A DNA stretch of 9,445 nt from Alphaproteobacteria bacterium (GCA_012267605.1 JAAXGF010000013.1:1-9445); one strand, 5' to 3'; numbered from the stretch's first letter, positions 1 through 6,369 are shown. A program made the numbers and translations. Notes: generated from the sequence alone by a model not told the origin.

Positions 1-59
1 AATGTGTGTCCCGCTCTGACGCCGGTTGTTTCAGGGAGTGCTGACACTGACGACCACCC

Positions 60-473
60 TTACTGCGCGGGTTTGAATTTCGGCAACTTGAATTCATCGC
101 CGGCCTGCTCAAACGTCACTTCGACGCGCATATCCCCGGCAATTTTTTCGTGATCGCATTCGATGATGTTGGAAACCATGCGAACACCTTCGTCGAGTTC
201 GATCAGCCCCACCGCATAGGGAACGTCGTTACCCCAAATATCGGCTGGAACCGGATGGTTGACAATGATCCAGCTGAACACTTTGCCTTTGCCGGAGGCT
301 TCAACCCAATCACAGGAATCCGACCGGCAATTTGCGCAATAATGCATCGCTGGAAACCGGTGCGTTCCGCACCCATTACACTTTTGAATGATCAGACGCT
401 CTTCTTTGCACGCAGACCAGAAAGGCTCGCTTTGAACGTCAACAACCGGAAGCGGTTTTACGTAGTCGGACAT
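60..473 (-). CDS. DUF35 zinc-ribbon/OB-fold protein, probable partner subunit of the adjacent aldolase/thiolase
   Basis: A 137-residue protein with the standard DUF35 layout: a short N-terminal helical part, a zinc ribbon with Cys32-x2-Cys35 and Cys46-x2-Cys49, then an OB-fold from about residue 57 to 130. The family usually serves as a non-catalytic or CoA-binding partner of thiolase-fold and hydratase enzymes; in steroid degradation the DUF35 domain of ChsH2 is needed for the Ltp2 aldolase to be soluble and active. Here it is a free-standing protein, not fused to a MaoC-type hydratase. Its ATG lies 4 nt after the stop of the thiolase-fold gene, so it is the last gene of the operon and probably translationally coupled to it. 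All four zinc cysteines are present and the length is normal. Family assignment is firm; the partnership is inferred from position and family precedent. Confidence 0.93.
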   Translation of the reverse strand: MSDYVKPLPVVDVQSEPFWSACKEERLIIQKCNGCGTHRFPAMHYCANCRSDSCDWVEASGKGKVFSWIIVNHPVPADIWGNDVPYAVGLIELDEGVRMVSNIIECDHEKIAGDMRVEVTFEQAGDEFKLPKFKPAQ

Positions 474-477
474 GACG

Positions 478-1644
478 CTAATTCCGTAAGATAAGTGCGC
501 TGGCGCATGTCATTGCGCCCGCCGTTGTGAGGCCGATACTGGCGTTTTCGAGTTGTCGTTCGCCCGCCTCGCCGCGCAATTGCTGAACGGCTTCAATGAC
601 ATTGTTCAGCCCGTGAATATAACCTTCCGACAACAGGCCGCCGGCTGTATTGAGCGGCAAGGATCCGTCAACACGGATATTGCCATCCTGGACAAAGGGA
701 CCGCTCTCTCCTTCAGCACAAAACCCCAGACCTTCGAGCGCCATCAAAACGCTATAGGTAAAGCAATCATAGATCTGTGCGAAGTCAATATCGTCTTTTG
801 TAAGACCCGCGCCTTCCCACAAACCTTTTTGTATATAGGGGTAAGCATTGTGTGAATGATCCGGCCAGCGCAGGAGATCTTCTCCATTCTGGCCCTGGTT
901 AGGACCGCCCCCGTAGGCCGCCGACGTAATATAGACGGGCTTCTTCTTATAATCTTTTGCCCGTTCTGCCGATGTCACCAGCACCGCGCAGGCGCCATCC
1001 GTCTCGAGGCAAAGGTCATACATGCGAAACGGATCGACGATCATACGCGCATCCATATAGTCATCCATGGACAGCGGCTTACGCATCATCGCCCGTGGGT
1101 TACGCATGGCGTTTTCCCTGAACGTCGTCGCAATCGTGCCAAGCTGCTCGCTGTTGGTGCCGTATTTAATCATGTGACGACGACACCACATCGCCATCGC
1201 CTGGCCGTAGGTCATCAGCCCGAACGGCGCGCTGTATTGCGTCACGCCTGTGGCCCGTGCTGCGTTACCGCCACCCCCAAAACGATAACCGGAGCGTCCG
1301 TTCATGGCGCGAAAACACAGGACATTATTCGCCATGCCGGCCTCGATTGCCGACGCCGCGTTGGAAATAATCAAATTCGCTGCATTGCCGCCTGCATAAT
1401 AGTCCATGGCATACTGCACATCCGGTATGCCCAGCTCTGTCGCGACGCCAACACCCATAACAGAGTCGTTCATACTGTAACTAACGAGTCCGTCGATTTC
1501 CTTGATATCAATACCGGCATCTTCCACTGCCTTCAGGCAGGCTTCGGACGCCAGGTGCTGAACGGTTTTTCCGGAGTTTTTTGAAAAATCGGTATACCCG
1601 ATGCCGGAAATCGCATATTTGTCTTTCAGTGACCAGGTAGCCAT
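478..1644 (-). CDS. Thiolase-fold lipid-transfer-type enzyme, probable Ltp2-like acyl-CoA retro-aldolase
   Basis: A 388-residue thiolase-superfamily protein of the SCP-x/lipid-transfer type, normal full length. Typical motifs are IYDCFTY (291-297) near the middle of the C-terminal half and NTAGG followed by EGYIHG (332-345). The region where thiolases carry the nucleophilic cysteine (about residues 81-100, DYYAGGNAAN onward) has no cysteine. At the position of the thiolase GHP histidine there is Tyr342, and Tyr292 replaces the His of the HDCF motif of SCP-x thiolases. Tyr244, Tyr292 and Tyr342 sit at a constant offset of two from Tyr246, Tyr294 and Tyr344, which I recall as the active-site tyrosines of the Thermomonospora curvata Ltp2 aldolase. 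With a DUF35 gene 4 nt downstream, an aldolase that releases a short acyl-CoA from a beta-hydroxyacyl-CoA is more likely than a thiolase. Cys380 lies in the last strand and is probably not catalytic. Many annotation pipelines would call it thiolase or acetyl-CoA acetyltransferase. Confidence 0.9.
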   Translation of the reverse strand: MATWSLKDKYAISGIGYTDFSKNSGKTVQHLASEACLKAVEDAGIDIKEIDGLVSYSMNDSVMGVGVATELGIPDVQYAMDYYAGGNAANLIISNAASAIEAGMANNVLCFRAMNGRSGYRFGGGGNAARATGVTQYSAPFGLMTYGQAMAMWCRRHMIKYGTNSEQLGTIATTFRENAMRNPRAMMRKPLSMDDYMDARMIVDPFRMYDLCLETDGACAVLVTSAERAKDYKKKPVYITSAAYGGGPNQGQNGEDLLRWPDHSHNAYPYIQKGLWEGAGLTKDDIDFAQIYDCFTYSVLMALEGLGFCAEGESGPFVQDGNIRVDGSLPLNTAGGLLSEGYIHGLNNVIEAVQQLRGEAGERQLENASIGLTTAGAMTCASALILRN

Positions 1645-1658
1645 TGGGATTATCTCTA

Positions 1659-2468
1659 TTATGGTTTGGGACGTTTCTTCTTGCCGAATGTGGGTTTGCG
1701 CTTGTCGCGAAAGGCGAGTAACCCTTCTATAGGATCGGCTTCCGTCGTCGCGTAGCGGTGTACATACCTCATCTCTGTGTGCAACCCTTGCTCCAAGCCC
1801 TCGTAGACAGCACGGTTCATCAGGTATTTCGCGCCCTTGACGCCTGCCGGGCTCTTTCGGTGAATCTTTTCTTCGAGCGTCTTAATCGCCGCTTCAAATT
1901 CCGCATCCGGAGCAACCTCCTGCACCAGCCCTAATTCGTAAGCCCTGCCGGCGGGAAGGAAGTCACCCGTAAAGATAAGGTGCTTGGTATTGTGGGTGCC
2001 AATCGCGCGCCACGCCCGGATGGAGCTGCCGGCGCCCGGCAATTGGCCGAAATTCAGATGTGCATCGCCGATTTTCGCACTTTCGGCGGCGATCACCACA
2101 TCGCAGGCGAGCAAGATCTCAAGACCGCCGGCCGCGCAAACGCCATTTATCGCAGCAATATAAACCGCCTGCGACTCCTCAACCGCGCAAAACAACCGGT
2201 AGAATTCTTCCATAAAGCCACTGAAATCATCCGGATTCTCAAATAGCTCAAGATATTTCTCAAGATCGCCACCGGCAGAAAAACTATCGCCGGAGCCGAT
2301 GAGAACTACCGACATCACTTCTTCGTTTCGATTGATCCGCTCCGCGGCAATACGCAGCTCACGAACTGTATCCCAATCCAAAGGGTTCTTTTTCTCCGGC
2401 CGGTTCAGCGTGAAACGCGCTCGCTTGCCGGAAACCTCGACTGAAATATTTTTGAACTCGCCTTCCAT
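1659..2468 (-). CDS. Crotonase-fold enoyl-CoA hydratase/isomerase family protein
   Basis: Crotonase-superfamily protein, 269 residues from the start chosen here. The oxyanion-hole segments are FSAGGD (63-68) and NGVCAAGGLE (108-117). Glu117 aligns with the first catalytic Glu of rat crotonase (Glu144). The position of the second (Glu164) is His137 in the segment AKIGDAHL, so this is not a textbook hydratase; it may be a specialised hydratase, isomerase, hydrolase or decarboxylase. The C-terminus is basic (KRKPTFGKKKRPKP). Two ATGs lie 6 nt apart, at 2474 and 2468. I prefer 2468 because the AGGA motif is 6 nt upstream of it but directly abuts the 2474 ATG. The gene follows the SDR after a short gap and precedes the thiolase-fold gene by 14 nt. 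In context it could supply the beta-hydroxyacyl-CoA for the aldolase, but that is inference. Confidence 0.92.
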   Translation of the reverse strand: MEGEFKNISVEVSGKRARFTLNRPEKKNPLDWDTVRELRIAAERINRNEEVMSVVLIGSGDSFSAGGDLEKYLELFENPDDFSGFMEEFYRLFCAVEESQAVYIAAINGVCAAGGLEILLACDVVIAAESAKIGDAHLNFGQLPGAGSSIRAWRAIGTHNTKHLIFTGDFLPAGRAYELGLVQEVAPDAEFEAAIKTLEEKIHRKSPAGVKGAKYLMNRAVYEGLEQGLHTEMRYVHRYATTEADPIEGLLAFRDKRKPTFGKKKRPKP

Positions 2469-2474
2469 CTTCAT

Positions 2475-2480
2475 TCCTCA
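2475..2480 (-). promoter_or_regulatory. Shine-Dalgarno TGAGGA deciding the start of the crotonase-fold gene
   Basis: On the minus strand TGAGGA is followed by ATGAAG and then ATG. Spacing is 6 nt to the ATG at 2468 but zero to the ATG at 2474, so the second ATG is the better start. The protein difference is only two residues (Met-Lys). Confidence 0.55.
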
Positions 2481-2491
2481 TTTCACTGGTA

Positions 2492-3274
2492 CTAGACCGC
2501 GGAAACACCGCCATCGACACCAAGCGCCTGGCCCGTAACATGGCGCGACGCTTCAGACGCAAAAAATGCGATGACGCCTTTCAGGTCATCGCTTCCGCCG
2601 ATCCGTTGCAGCGGCGCCAGCTTCATGATTTCCGGACGCAGGGTCTTCAAATATCCTTCCGCCATTCTGGTTTCAAAAAAACCCGGGCAAACGGCGTTTA
2701 CATTGATGTTGTGCTTGCCCCATTCGCTCGCCAACTGCTTTGTCAGGCTGACAACGGCGCCCTTACTGGCGCAATAACCGGACGTATACGCATTGTAGGC
2801 GGGTGGGTTGCCGAACAGGCCGCCAATGGAGGCAACATTGATTATTTTCCCTCGCTTGCGCGGGATCATGGAGCGGCGCGCGACTTCCTGCGTAAGGAAA
2901 AACAAACCGTCGACATTCAAGGCCATCACCTTGCGCCATCCCTCTACAGAATGTTCTTCAGCCGGTTCCGCCCAGCTTGTGCCGGCATTGTTTATGAGAA
3001 TGTCGATGTCGCCGAACTTTTCCATCACAGTATCGACCAACCCGGCAATCGACTCAAGCGACGAAACATCACTCCGGATCGAACACACGTTAGCGCTGAT
3101 TTTTTTAAGATCCTTTTCGGCGCGGTCGAGCTCCTCTTTTTTTCGCGCGGTAATGACAACTTTTGCATTCATTTCCAGCAAGCCCGCCGCAATATCGAGT
3201 CCGAGACCACGGCTGCCGCCGGTAACCAGCGCTACCTGATCCTTTAAATCAAACATATCGGCAAGATTTGCCAT
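2492..3274 (-). CDS. Short-chain dehydrogenase/reductase (SDR), classical type
   Basis: A 260-residue classical SDR. The Rossmann glycine motif TGGSRGLG is at 18-25, NNAG at 95-98, the structural Asn at 120, the catalytic Ser at 149, and the Tyr167-x3-Lys171 pair; the C-terminal GVDGG motif is present. Arg44 follows the second strand (VVITARK), which hints at NADP(H) preference, though this is not decisive. The Ser-to-Tyr spacing is 18 residues instead of the common 13 because of an insert containing NPPAYNAYTS, a variation known in some SDR groups. It sits between ligase and crotonase-fold genes, so oxidation of a hydroxyl (possibly on an acyl-CoA or a ring) in the same pathway is likely; the substrate cannot be told. 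The start codon region is part of a 44-bp tandem duplication shared with the end of the ligase gene, and the ribosome binding site is weak (TAGG, 4 nt before ATG), which suggests translational coupling. Confidence 0.93.
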   Translation of the reverse strand: MANLADMFDLKDQVALVTGGSRGLGLDIAAGLLEMNAKVVITARKKEELDRAEKDLKKISANVCSIRSDVSSLESIAGLVDTVMEKFGDIDILINNAGTSWAEPAEEHSVEGWRKVMALNVDGLFFLTQEVARRSMIPRKRGKIINVASIGGLFGNPPAYNAYTSGYCASKGAVVSLTKQLASEWGKHNINVNAVCPGFFETRMAEGYLKTLRPEIMKLAPLQRIGGSDDLKGVIAFFASEASRHVTGQALGVDGGVSAV

Positions 3275-3354
3275 TGTGCCTATGAATCCCCAAATCGCCT
3301 ATCAGCAAGATCTGCCATCGTGTCTACGAGTCTTCAAATCGCCGGTCAGCAAGA
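3257..3354. repeat. 44-bp imperfect tandem repeat across the ligase/SDR junction (about 2.2 copies)
   Basis: Copy A is 3257-3299, copy B is 3301-3343, and a partial third copy begins at 3346; the period is exactly 44. A and B agree at 35 of 43 positions and all eight differences are transitions. The motif TCAGCAAGA (TCGGCAAGA in copy A) begins at 3258, 3302 and 3346. Read on the minus strand, each unit holds the last codons of the ligase frame, a TAG stop, a 5-nt spacer, and an ATG with the first codons of the SDR. A duplication mediated by the short CTTGCTGA homology would explain it. Differences between copies are largely synonymous. Confidence 0.85.
3280..3318 (-). other. Possible 12-codon minicistron between ligase and SDR genes
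   Basis: The tandem duplication creates an ATG-to-TAG frame encoding MADLADRRFGDS. It begins 5 nt after the ligase stop and ends 5 nt before the SDR start. The peptide closely repeats the ligase C-terminus (LADRRFEDS) and the SDR N-terminus (MANLAD). No Shine-Dalgarno sequence precedes it, so it could only be translated by reinitiation after the ligase. It may simply be a by-product of the duplication. I do not claim that it is expressed. Confidence 0.3.
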
Positions 3355-4754
3355 CGTTTCGCTTTACCTTCCTTGCCGATATTTGCAACGTCTGCCAGCG
3401 AGCCTTCTTCAACAAGTTCAACGATAACGCCAATACCGAGGTCGCTTTTCAGTTTTTGAGACAGCGTTGCCTCCAACCCGTCAACGTCGCCGGCGCTCTT
3501 TACCACCTCTACCTGAACGGTCAAGTCATCGCGGATAACGCCGTCTTTCTGGTTTCTGGTGGCAATGCAGAACCACTCGCCCGTGGTGCGCGGATCACTT
3601 TTGACCGCATTGAGACAGGCCATGGGATAAACATTGGTGCCGCGAATTTTCACCATGTCGTCGCTGCGGCCGAGAAAGTGATCGATACGCTGGAACGAAC
3701 TGCCCAGCGCGCTTTCGCCGCGCGATACGACGCGACTGAGGTCGCGCAAATTCAAGCGAATGACGGGCGGTATTCGCCGCGACAGGCAGGTCGCGACAAG
3801 ATTGCCGGTTTCGCCGGGCGCAACCAGCTCGCCCGTCTCGGTGTCGAGGATTTCAAGATAAACAAGATCCTCCATAATGTAGAGACCGTCCTTATCGGGC
3901 CCTTCAAAGGCGGCAATGGAAATCTCATTCGTGCCGTAATTGTCAAAAACGTCGCAGCCGTAAAGACCTTCCAACTCCTTGCGCAGCGCGCCCTCCGTAT
4001 CCGGACCCAAAAAAGTTGGAATGAATTTCACGCGTAAATCCTTAACGTCACGCCCCAATTCAGCGCGCGCGGTTTTGGCGAGGCTCGTCAAGTATTCCGG
4101 GAAGCACGGAAGAATATTTGACCCGTAATCAAAAGCGATTTCAAGCTGTTTCCTGCTTGGGGTGACAACGCCGCTACCCGTCGTGATCGGCAAGATGCCC
4201 AGATAGTCATGAGCGGCTTTATAAAAAACCCAGGCAAATTGCGACAACGAGTTTGTCGCGGGAATTTGCATCACGTCGCCGGGACGTGCGCCTTGAATAT
4301 AAAGCGAGCGCGCGGTTTGAAGCCCGATCAGCTCCCACTCGAGAACGCCAAGAAGCGATGGGCGCGGCTTGCCCGTGGTGCCGCTGCTGGTTTGAACCTT
4401 TAAAGGATTTGTTTTCAGCTCGGCGCCAACATCGACGCCGTTGATAAAACCGTATGGCGGATTTTCGGCCTGGTCGTCTTTTACATCCTCGGTCGTGTAG
4501 GTAGGCAATTTAACGATATCATCGAGTGACTGAACATCGCCCTCCTCTAATCCGGCTGCCGTCCATCGCTTGCGATAAAATTCATTGGTCCACGCGTGTT
4601 TGATAATTTGCTGAAAGCGTTGCTCCTGCAGCGCCCGAATTTCATCCCCGGACGCTTTAAAAGTTGTTTCCGCAAAAATGTCCGGCGGCGCAAATTCGTT
4701 ATCAAATGCGTCGAAATCAATGGCGCGTCGATAAAGGGGAAGGTTAGAATGCAT
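3324..4754 (-). CDS. PaaK-like AMP-forming acyl-CoA ligase (phenylacetate-CoA ligase family)
   Basis: A 476-residue member of the ANL adenylating superfamily, closest in layout to phenylacetate-CoA ligase. The P-loop-like motif TSSGTTGKP is at 122-130, the adenine-binding YGTNE at 273-277, the ribose-binding Asp338 in RLNLRDL, the hinge GRSDDMVKIRGTNVYP at 362-377, and the C-terminal lysine region GKEGKAKR at 460-467. It would form an acyl-AMP and then an acyl-CoA from a carboxylic acid. As the first gene of a five-gene minus-strand operon it probably performs the activating step of the pathway; the acid may be aromatic, alicyclic or steroid/terpenoid, and phenylacetate itself is not implied since no paa genes are present. 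The ATG is followed by MHSNLPLYRR; no strong Shine-Dalgarno is visible. The last nine codons and the stop fall in the 44-bp tandem repeat. Confidence 0.92.
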   Translation of the reverse strand: MHSNLPLYRRAIDFDAFDNEFAPPDIFAETTFKASGDEIRALQEQRFQQIIKHAWTNEFYRKRWTAAGLEEGDVQSLDDIVKLPTYTTEDVKDDQAENPPYGFINGVDVGAELKTNPLKVQTSSGTTGKPRPSLLGVLEWELIGLQTARSLYIQGARPGDVMQIPATNSLSQFAWVFYKAAHDYLGILPITTGSGVVTPSRKQLEIAFDYGSNILPCFPEYLTSLAKTARAELGRDVKDLRVKFIPTFLGPDTEGALRKELEGLYGCDVFDNYGTNEISIAAFEGPDKDGLYIMEDLVYLEILDTETGELVAPGETGNLVATCLSRRIPPVIRLNLRDLSRVVSRGESALGSSFQRIDHFLGRSDDMVKIRGTNVYPMACLNAVKSDPRTTGEWFCIATRNQKDGVIRDDLTVQVEVVKSAGDVDGLEATLSQKLKSDLGIGVIVELVEEGSLADVANIGKEGKAKRLADRRFEDS

Positions 4755-4849
4755 TTGCTATTTTCAAGTTTTTTTTCTCACATGGGGGCAATCCGAAATT
4801 CTGAATGGACGATGCGCTAAATCCCGCTTGTTTATCGGTGTTCCCATAT

Positions 4850-4878
4850 AATTTACCCTTATGTGGCACTGAAATCAA
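4850..4878 (-). promoter_or_regulatory. Candidate sigma70-like promoter for the ligase operon
   Basis: On the minus strand TTGATT (4873-4878) and TAAATT (4850-4855) are separated by 17 nt, each matching the consensus hexamer at four of six positions, with about 95 nt to the ligase ATG. On the plus strand a perfect TATAAT lies at 4847-4852 but has no good -35 box at the right distance. Both are weak predictions. Confidence 0.3.
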
Positions 4879-4890
4879 TGTAATAATGAC

Positions 4891-5017
4891 CTCTGACCCA
4901 TAATTCATTTTTTATAGATGGGGTCAGAGTAAAATATGTCGGGATAGGTGGGGTCAGAGTAAAATCACCACCGGCTCTGCTGTTGCCAACATCCTCGGCG
5001 ATTTTACTCTGACCCCG
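4891..5017. repeat. Palindromic repeat cluster with GGGGTCAGAGTAAAAT motifs (REP/MITE-like)
   Basis: The 16-mer GGGGTCAGAGTAAAAT occurs in direct orientation at 4920-4935 and 4950-4965 and as its exact reverse complement at 5001-5016; a 9-base inverted fragment CTCTGACCC is at 4891-4899. The two direct copies belong to a 22-nt repeat (4914-4935 and 4944-4965) with one mismatch and a 30-nt period. The outer pair 4950-4966/5000-5016 can form a 17-bp perfect stem with a 33-nt loop; 4891-4899/4921-4929 can form a 9-bp stem with a 21-nt loop. From memory, such CTCTGACCCC-type palindromes recur in proteobacterial intergenic regions, often near REP-associated (Y1-type) transposases; none is present here, so it would be a non-autonomous copy. 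No clear target duplication is visible. Confidence 0.8.
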
Positions 5018-5053
5018 GAATTTATCCAGCCGCACAGGGAGTCATAATAAACC

Positions 5054-5197
5054 ATGTCTGAATTCAACTTTATCAGCGTACTTCAGATCGTCATTTGCTT
5101 GATTACAGTGGTAATGGGGTCTGTGGTATTGATCAGCTTTGGTGTTTATGCCCCGCATTTAGTTCAGGCCTTTCTTGAGCAGCAAAGAAGTCTATAA
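5054..5197 (+). CDS. Small single-span hydrophobic membrane protein, unknown function
   Basis: A 47-codon frame starting ATG TCT GAA, with an AGGGAG sequence about 12 nt upstream as a loosely spaced ribosome binding site. The protein begins MSEFNFISVL, has one strongly hydrophobic span (about residues 9-33) and a short polar tail ending LEQQRSL. It is the opposite strand to all its neighbours and lies just after the palindromic repeat cluster. It overlaps the next ORF by 23 nt in the +1 frame, so the two may be translationally coupled, or could be remains of one three-span protein split by a frameshift. I do not recognise a family; size and topology resemble small holin-like or other accessory membrane proteins, but that is a weak comparison. 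Confidence 0.5.
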   Translation: MSEFNFISVLQIVICLITVVMGSVVLISFGVYAPHLVQAFLEQQRSL

Positions 5198-5429
5198 GCC
5201 CCTGCTGAAATCAGGCATGTTCTGGTTTGCTATCCTGGCATTTTGTTGCTTTATAGCTGCCCAGCTTTCCGCCCTGACGCACTTTGTTGTCATTACCCAA
5301 TCAAAAGGAATGACCGTGAATGATGGCGTGCTGGCGGCACTGACCTTGCTGTCAGGCGTGGGGGCGTGGCTGGCGAAACCTCCCTCGGAGGTAGAATATA
5401 CGCGCCAATTGGGAGAACGACCCTGCTAA
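5175..5429 (+). CDS. Small two-span membrane protein, unknown function
   Basis: An 84-residue frame that must start at TTG (5175) or, shorter, at ATG (5217, giving 70 residues); the frame is closed by a stop at 5160-5162, so no longer start exists. Two hydrophobic spans, about 15-40 (FWFAILAFCCFIAAQ onward) and 49-67 (GVLAALTLLSGVGAWLA), are joined by a short polar loop, with a polar tail ending in Cys. The start overlaps the end of the 47-residue ORF and has no good Shine-Dalgarno of its own, fitting translational coupling. It converges on the SnoaL-like gene, with 22 nt between the two stops. Codon-like composition and clear hydrophobic pattern support a real gene, but I recognise no family. 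Confidence 0.6.
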   Translation: MSSKEVYKPLLKSGMFWFAILAFCCFIAAQLSALTHFVVITQSKGMTVNDGVLAALTLLSGVGAWLAKPPSEVEYTRQLGERPC

Positions 5430-5451
5430 TTCCACTAAATTATCGCCAAGA

Positions 5452-5844
5452 CTAAGGTGTAAACCATTTGTTCGGAGGAGCAATATACGCAATCATCTTC
5501 TGGACTTTGCCGTCCGCATTGACTATGAACAGGTCGAGTGATGCGGGCGAGAAGGGCTCAGGATCGGTTTTCAAGTTCCCGTCTTCATCGTGGACTATTC
5601 GCGTTTCCAGTTCCACGGCACAAACATTGGTTGCGTTATCTTCCATAAAGCTTACGATCCTAACTTGCGGAAAAATTTCGTCCTTGAAGGCCGCGTAGAA
5701 CGCCTTGACCGCCGGCTTGCCCTCCAGGACTTGCCCGAACCCGTTGAACAAAACACCATCAGCGGCCCATAATTCGCCCACCTCGTCGAATCGCCCGGAA
5801 TTCAGAAGCTCAACATAGCGTTCTATAATTTCACGTGGTGTCAT
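5452..5844 (-). CDS. SnoaL/NTF2-like protein, copy 1
   Basis: A 130-residue protein of the NTF2-like/SnoaL superfamily, an alpha+beta cone fold that includes polyketide cyclases, ketosteroid isomerase and epoxide hydrolases as well as many proteins of unknown role. The N-terminal YVELLNSGRFDEVGELWAADG segment is the typical helix pair, followed by an EGKPAVKAFY helix and C-terminal strands ending in IAYIAPPNKWF. It is about 60% identical by hand alignment (78 of 130 positions) to the second SnoaL-like gene two genes upstream, with NADGKVQKMIAYIAPPN identical in both. The ATG lies 12 nt after the PPOX stop without an obvious ribosome binding site, so coupling is likely. The final gene of the P450 operon. 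The reaction cannot be assigned. Confidence 0.9.
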   Translation of the reverse strand: MTPREIIERYVELLNSGRFDEVGELWAADGVLFNGFGQVLEGKPAVKAFYAAFKDEIFPQVRIVSFMEDNATNVCAVELETRIVHDEDGNLKTDPEPFSPASLDLFIVNADGKVQKMIAYIAPPNKWFTP

Positions 5845-5856
5845 CGTTAAATGTAC

Positions 5857-6369
5857 TTATTGACTGTCTTCCTGCCAGGGGCCCACGCCACGGATTCGTA
5901 TGGGGGTAATGCGCGTCACAAAGCCGCCGCTTTCAGTTTGCAGAAATCCCATGTCCAGGTCATCGTCTCTAAAGCGCTGCGCAAGTTTATTCAGCAGATC
6001 AACTGCTCCACCAGTTGTAATCTCAGCCGTACCTTCTATAACAAGATATTCGTGCACACCCAATGCACTACTTTTACTTCCGGAACAAAAACTCAGTGAT
6101 ACACGAGGGTCCCGACGCATATTCTTCACTTTCAGGAACTCTGCGGTGTGCGCCATTACCAGCGTGCGGTCTTCCACTCCCACCCATACCAATGACTGCT
6201 GTGGCCTGCCATCCTTGTGTAAGGTACACAGTGTTGCGGGGACGCCGGACTCGATATATTTGACGGCAGCCTGCCATTGGCGTTCAACCTCTTCGGGTGA
6301 AACAGCTTTAGCGGAGCCCTCCACCATCTGCTTTCGCCAATTCAGTAACTCATCTTCACTTTTTGTCAT
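5857..6369 (-). CDS. Pyridoxamine 5'-phosphate oxidase (PPOX)-fold flavin- or F420-binding protein
   Basis: A 170-residue split-barrel protein. After a helical N-terminus, the barrel starts at about residue 43 (VPATLCTLHKDGRPQQS), continues with VWVGVEDRTLVMAHT and the phosphate-binding-like KVKNMRRDPRVSLSF segment (80-94), and ends with the RIRGVGPW motif (158-165). These match the PPOX-class family whose members bind FMN, F420 or haem and reduce or oxidise small substrates. The true PNPO substrate residues are not evident, so vitamin B6 synthesis is unlikely. An AGG sequence 7 nt before the ATG supports the start. It lies between two paralogous SnoaL-like genes, suggesting that it works with them in one pathway; cofactor and substrate are unknown. 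Confidence 0.88.
   Translation of the reverse strand: MTKSEDELLNWRKQMVEGSAKAVSPEEVERQWQAAVKYIESGVPATLCTLHKDGRPQQSLVWVGVEDRTLVMAHTAEFLKVKNMRRDPRVSLSFCSGSKSSALGVHEYLVIEGTAEITTGGAVDLLNKLAQRFRDDDLDMGFLQTESGGFVTRITPIRIRGVGPWQEDSQ

Larger units (their letters stand above)
4755..5053. other. AT-rich intergenic region between divergent ligase and small membrane ORFs
   Basis: About 300 bases without a convincing gene. The part next to the ligase (4755-4890) is AT-rich and holds the candidate promoters for both directions; the part from 4891 to 5017 is filled by the palindromic repeat cluster. I see no RNA gene or transposase here. Confidence 0.6.

Noticed and set aside
1..59. Possible gene or terminator downstream of the DUF35 gene
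   Set aside because: Only a 4-bp stem (AGTG/CACT) is visible and the stretch is too short to judge; nothing supportable.
856..1584. Plus-strand open frame of 242 codons opposite the thiolase-fold gene
   Set aside because: It is a shadow of a well-supported gene, rich in His/Arg and without recognisable motifs or a ribosome binding site.
3276..4037. Plus-strand frame of 253 codons opposite the ligase
   Set aside because: It is antisense to the PaaK-like ligase C-terminal half, which has conserved ANL motifs there; no family signal in the shadow.
4914..4965. CRISPR-like repeats (30-nt period)
   Set aside because: There are only two direct copies, the spacing is 8 nt, and inverted copies occur; this fits a palindromic element and not a CRISPR array.
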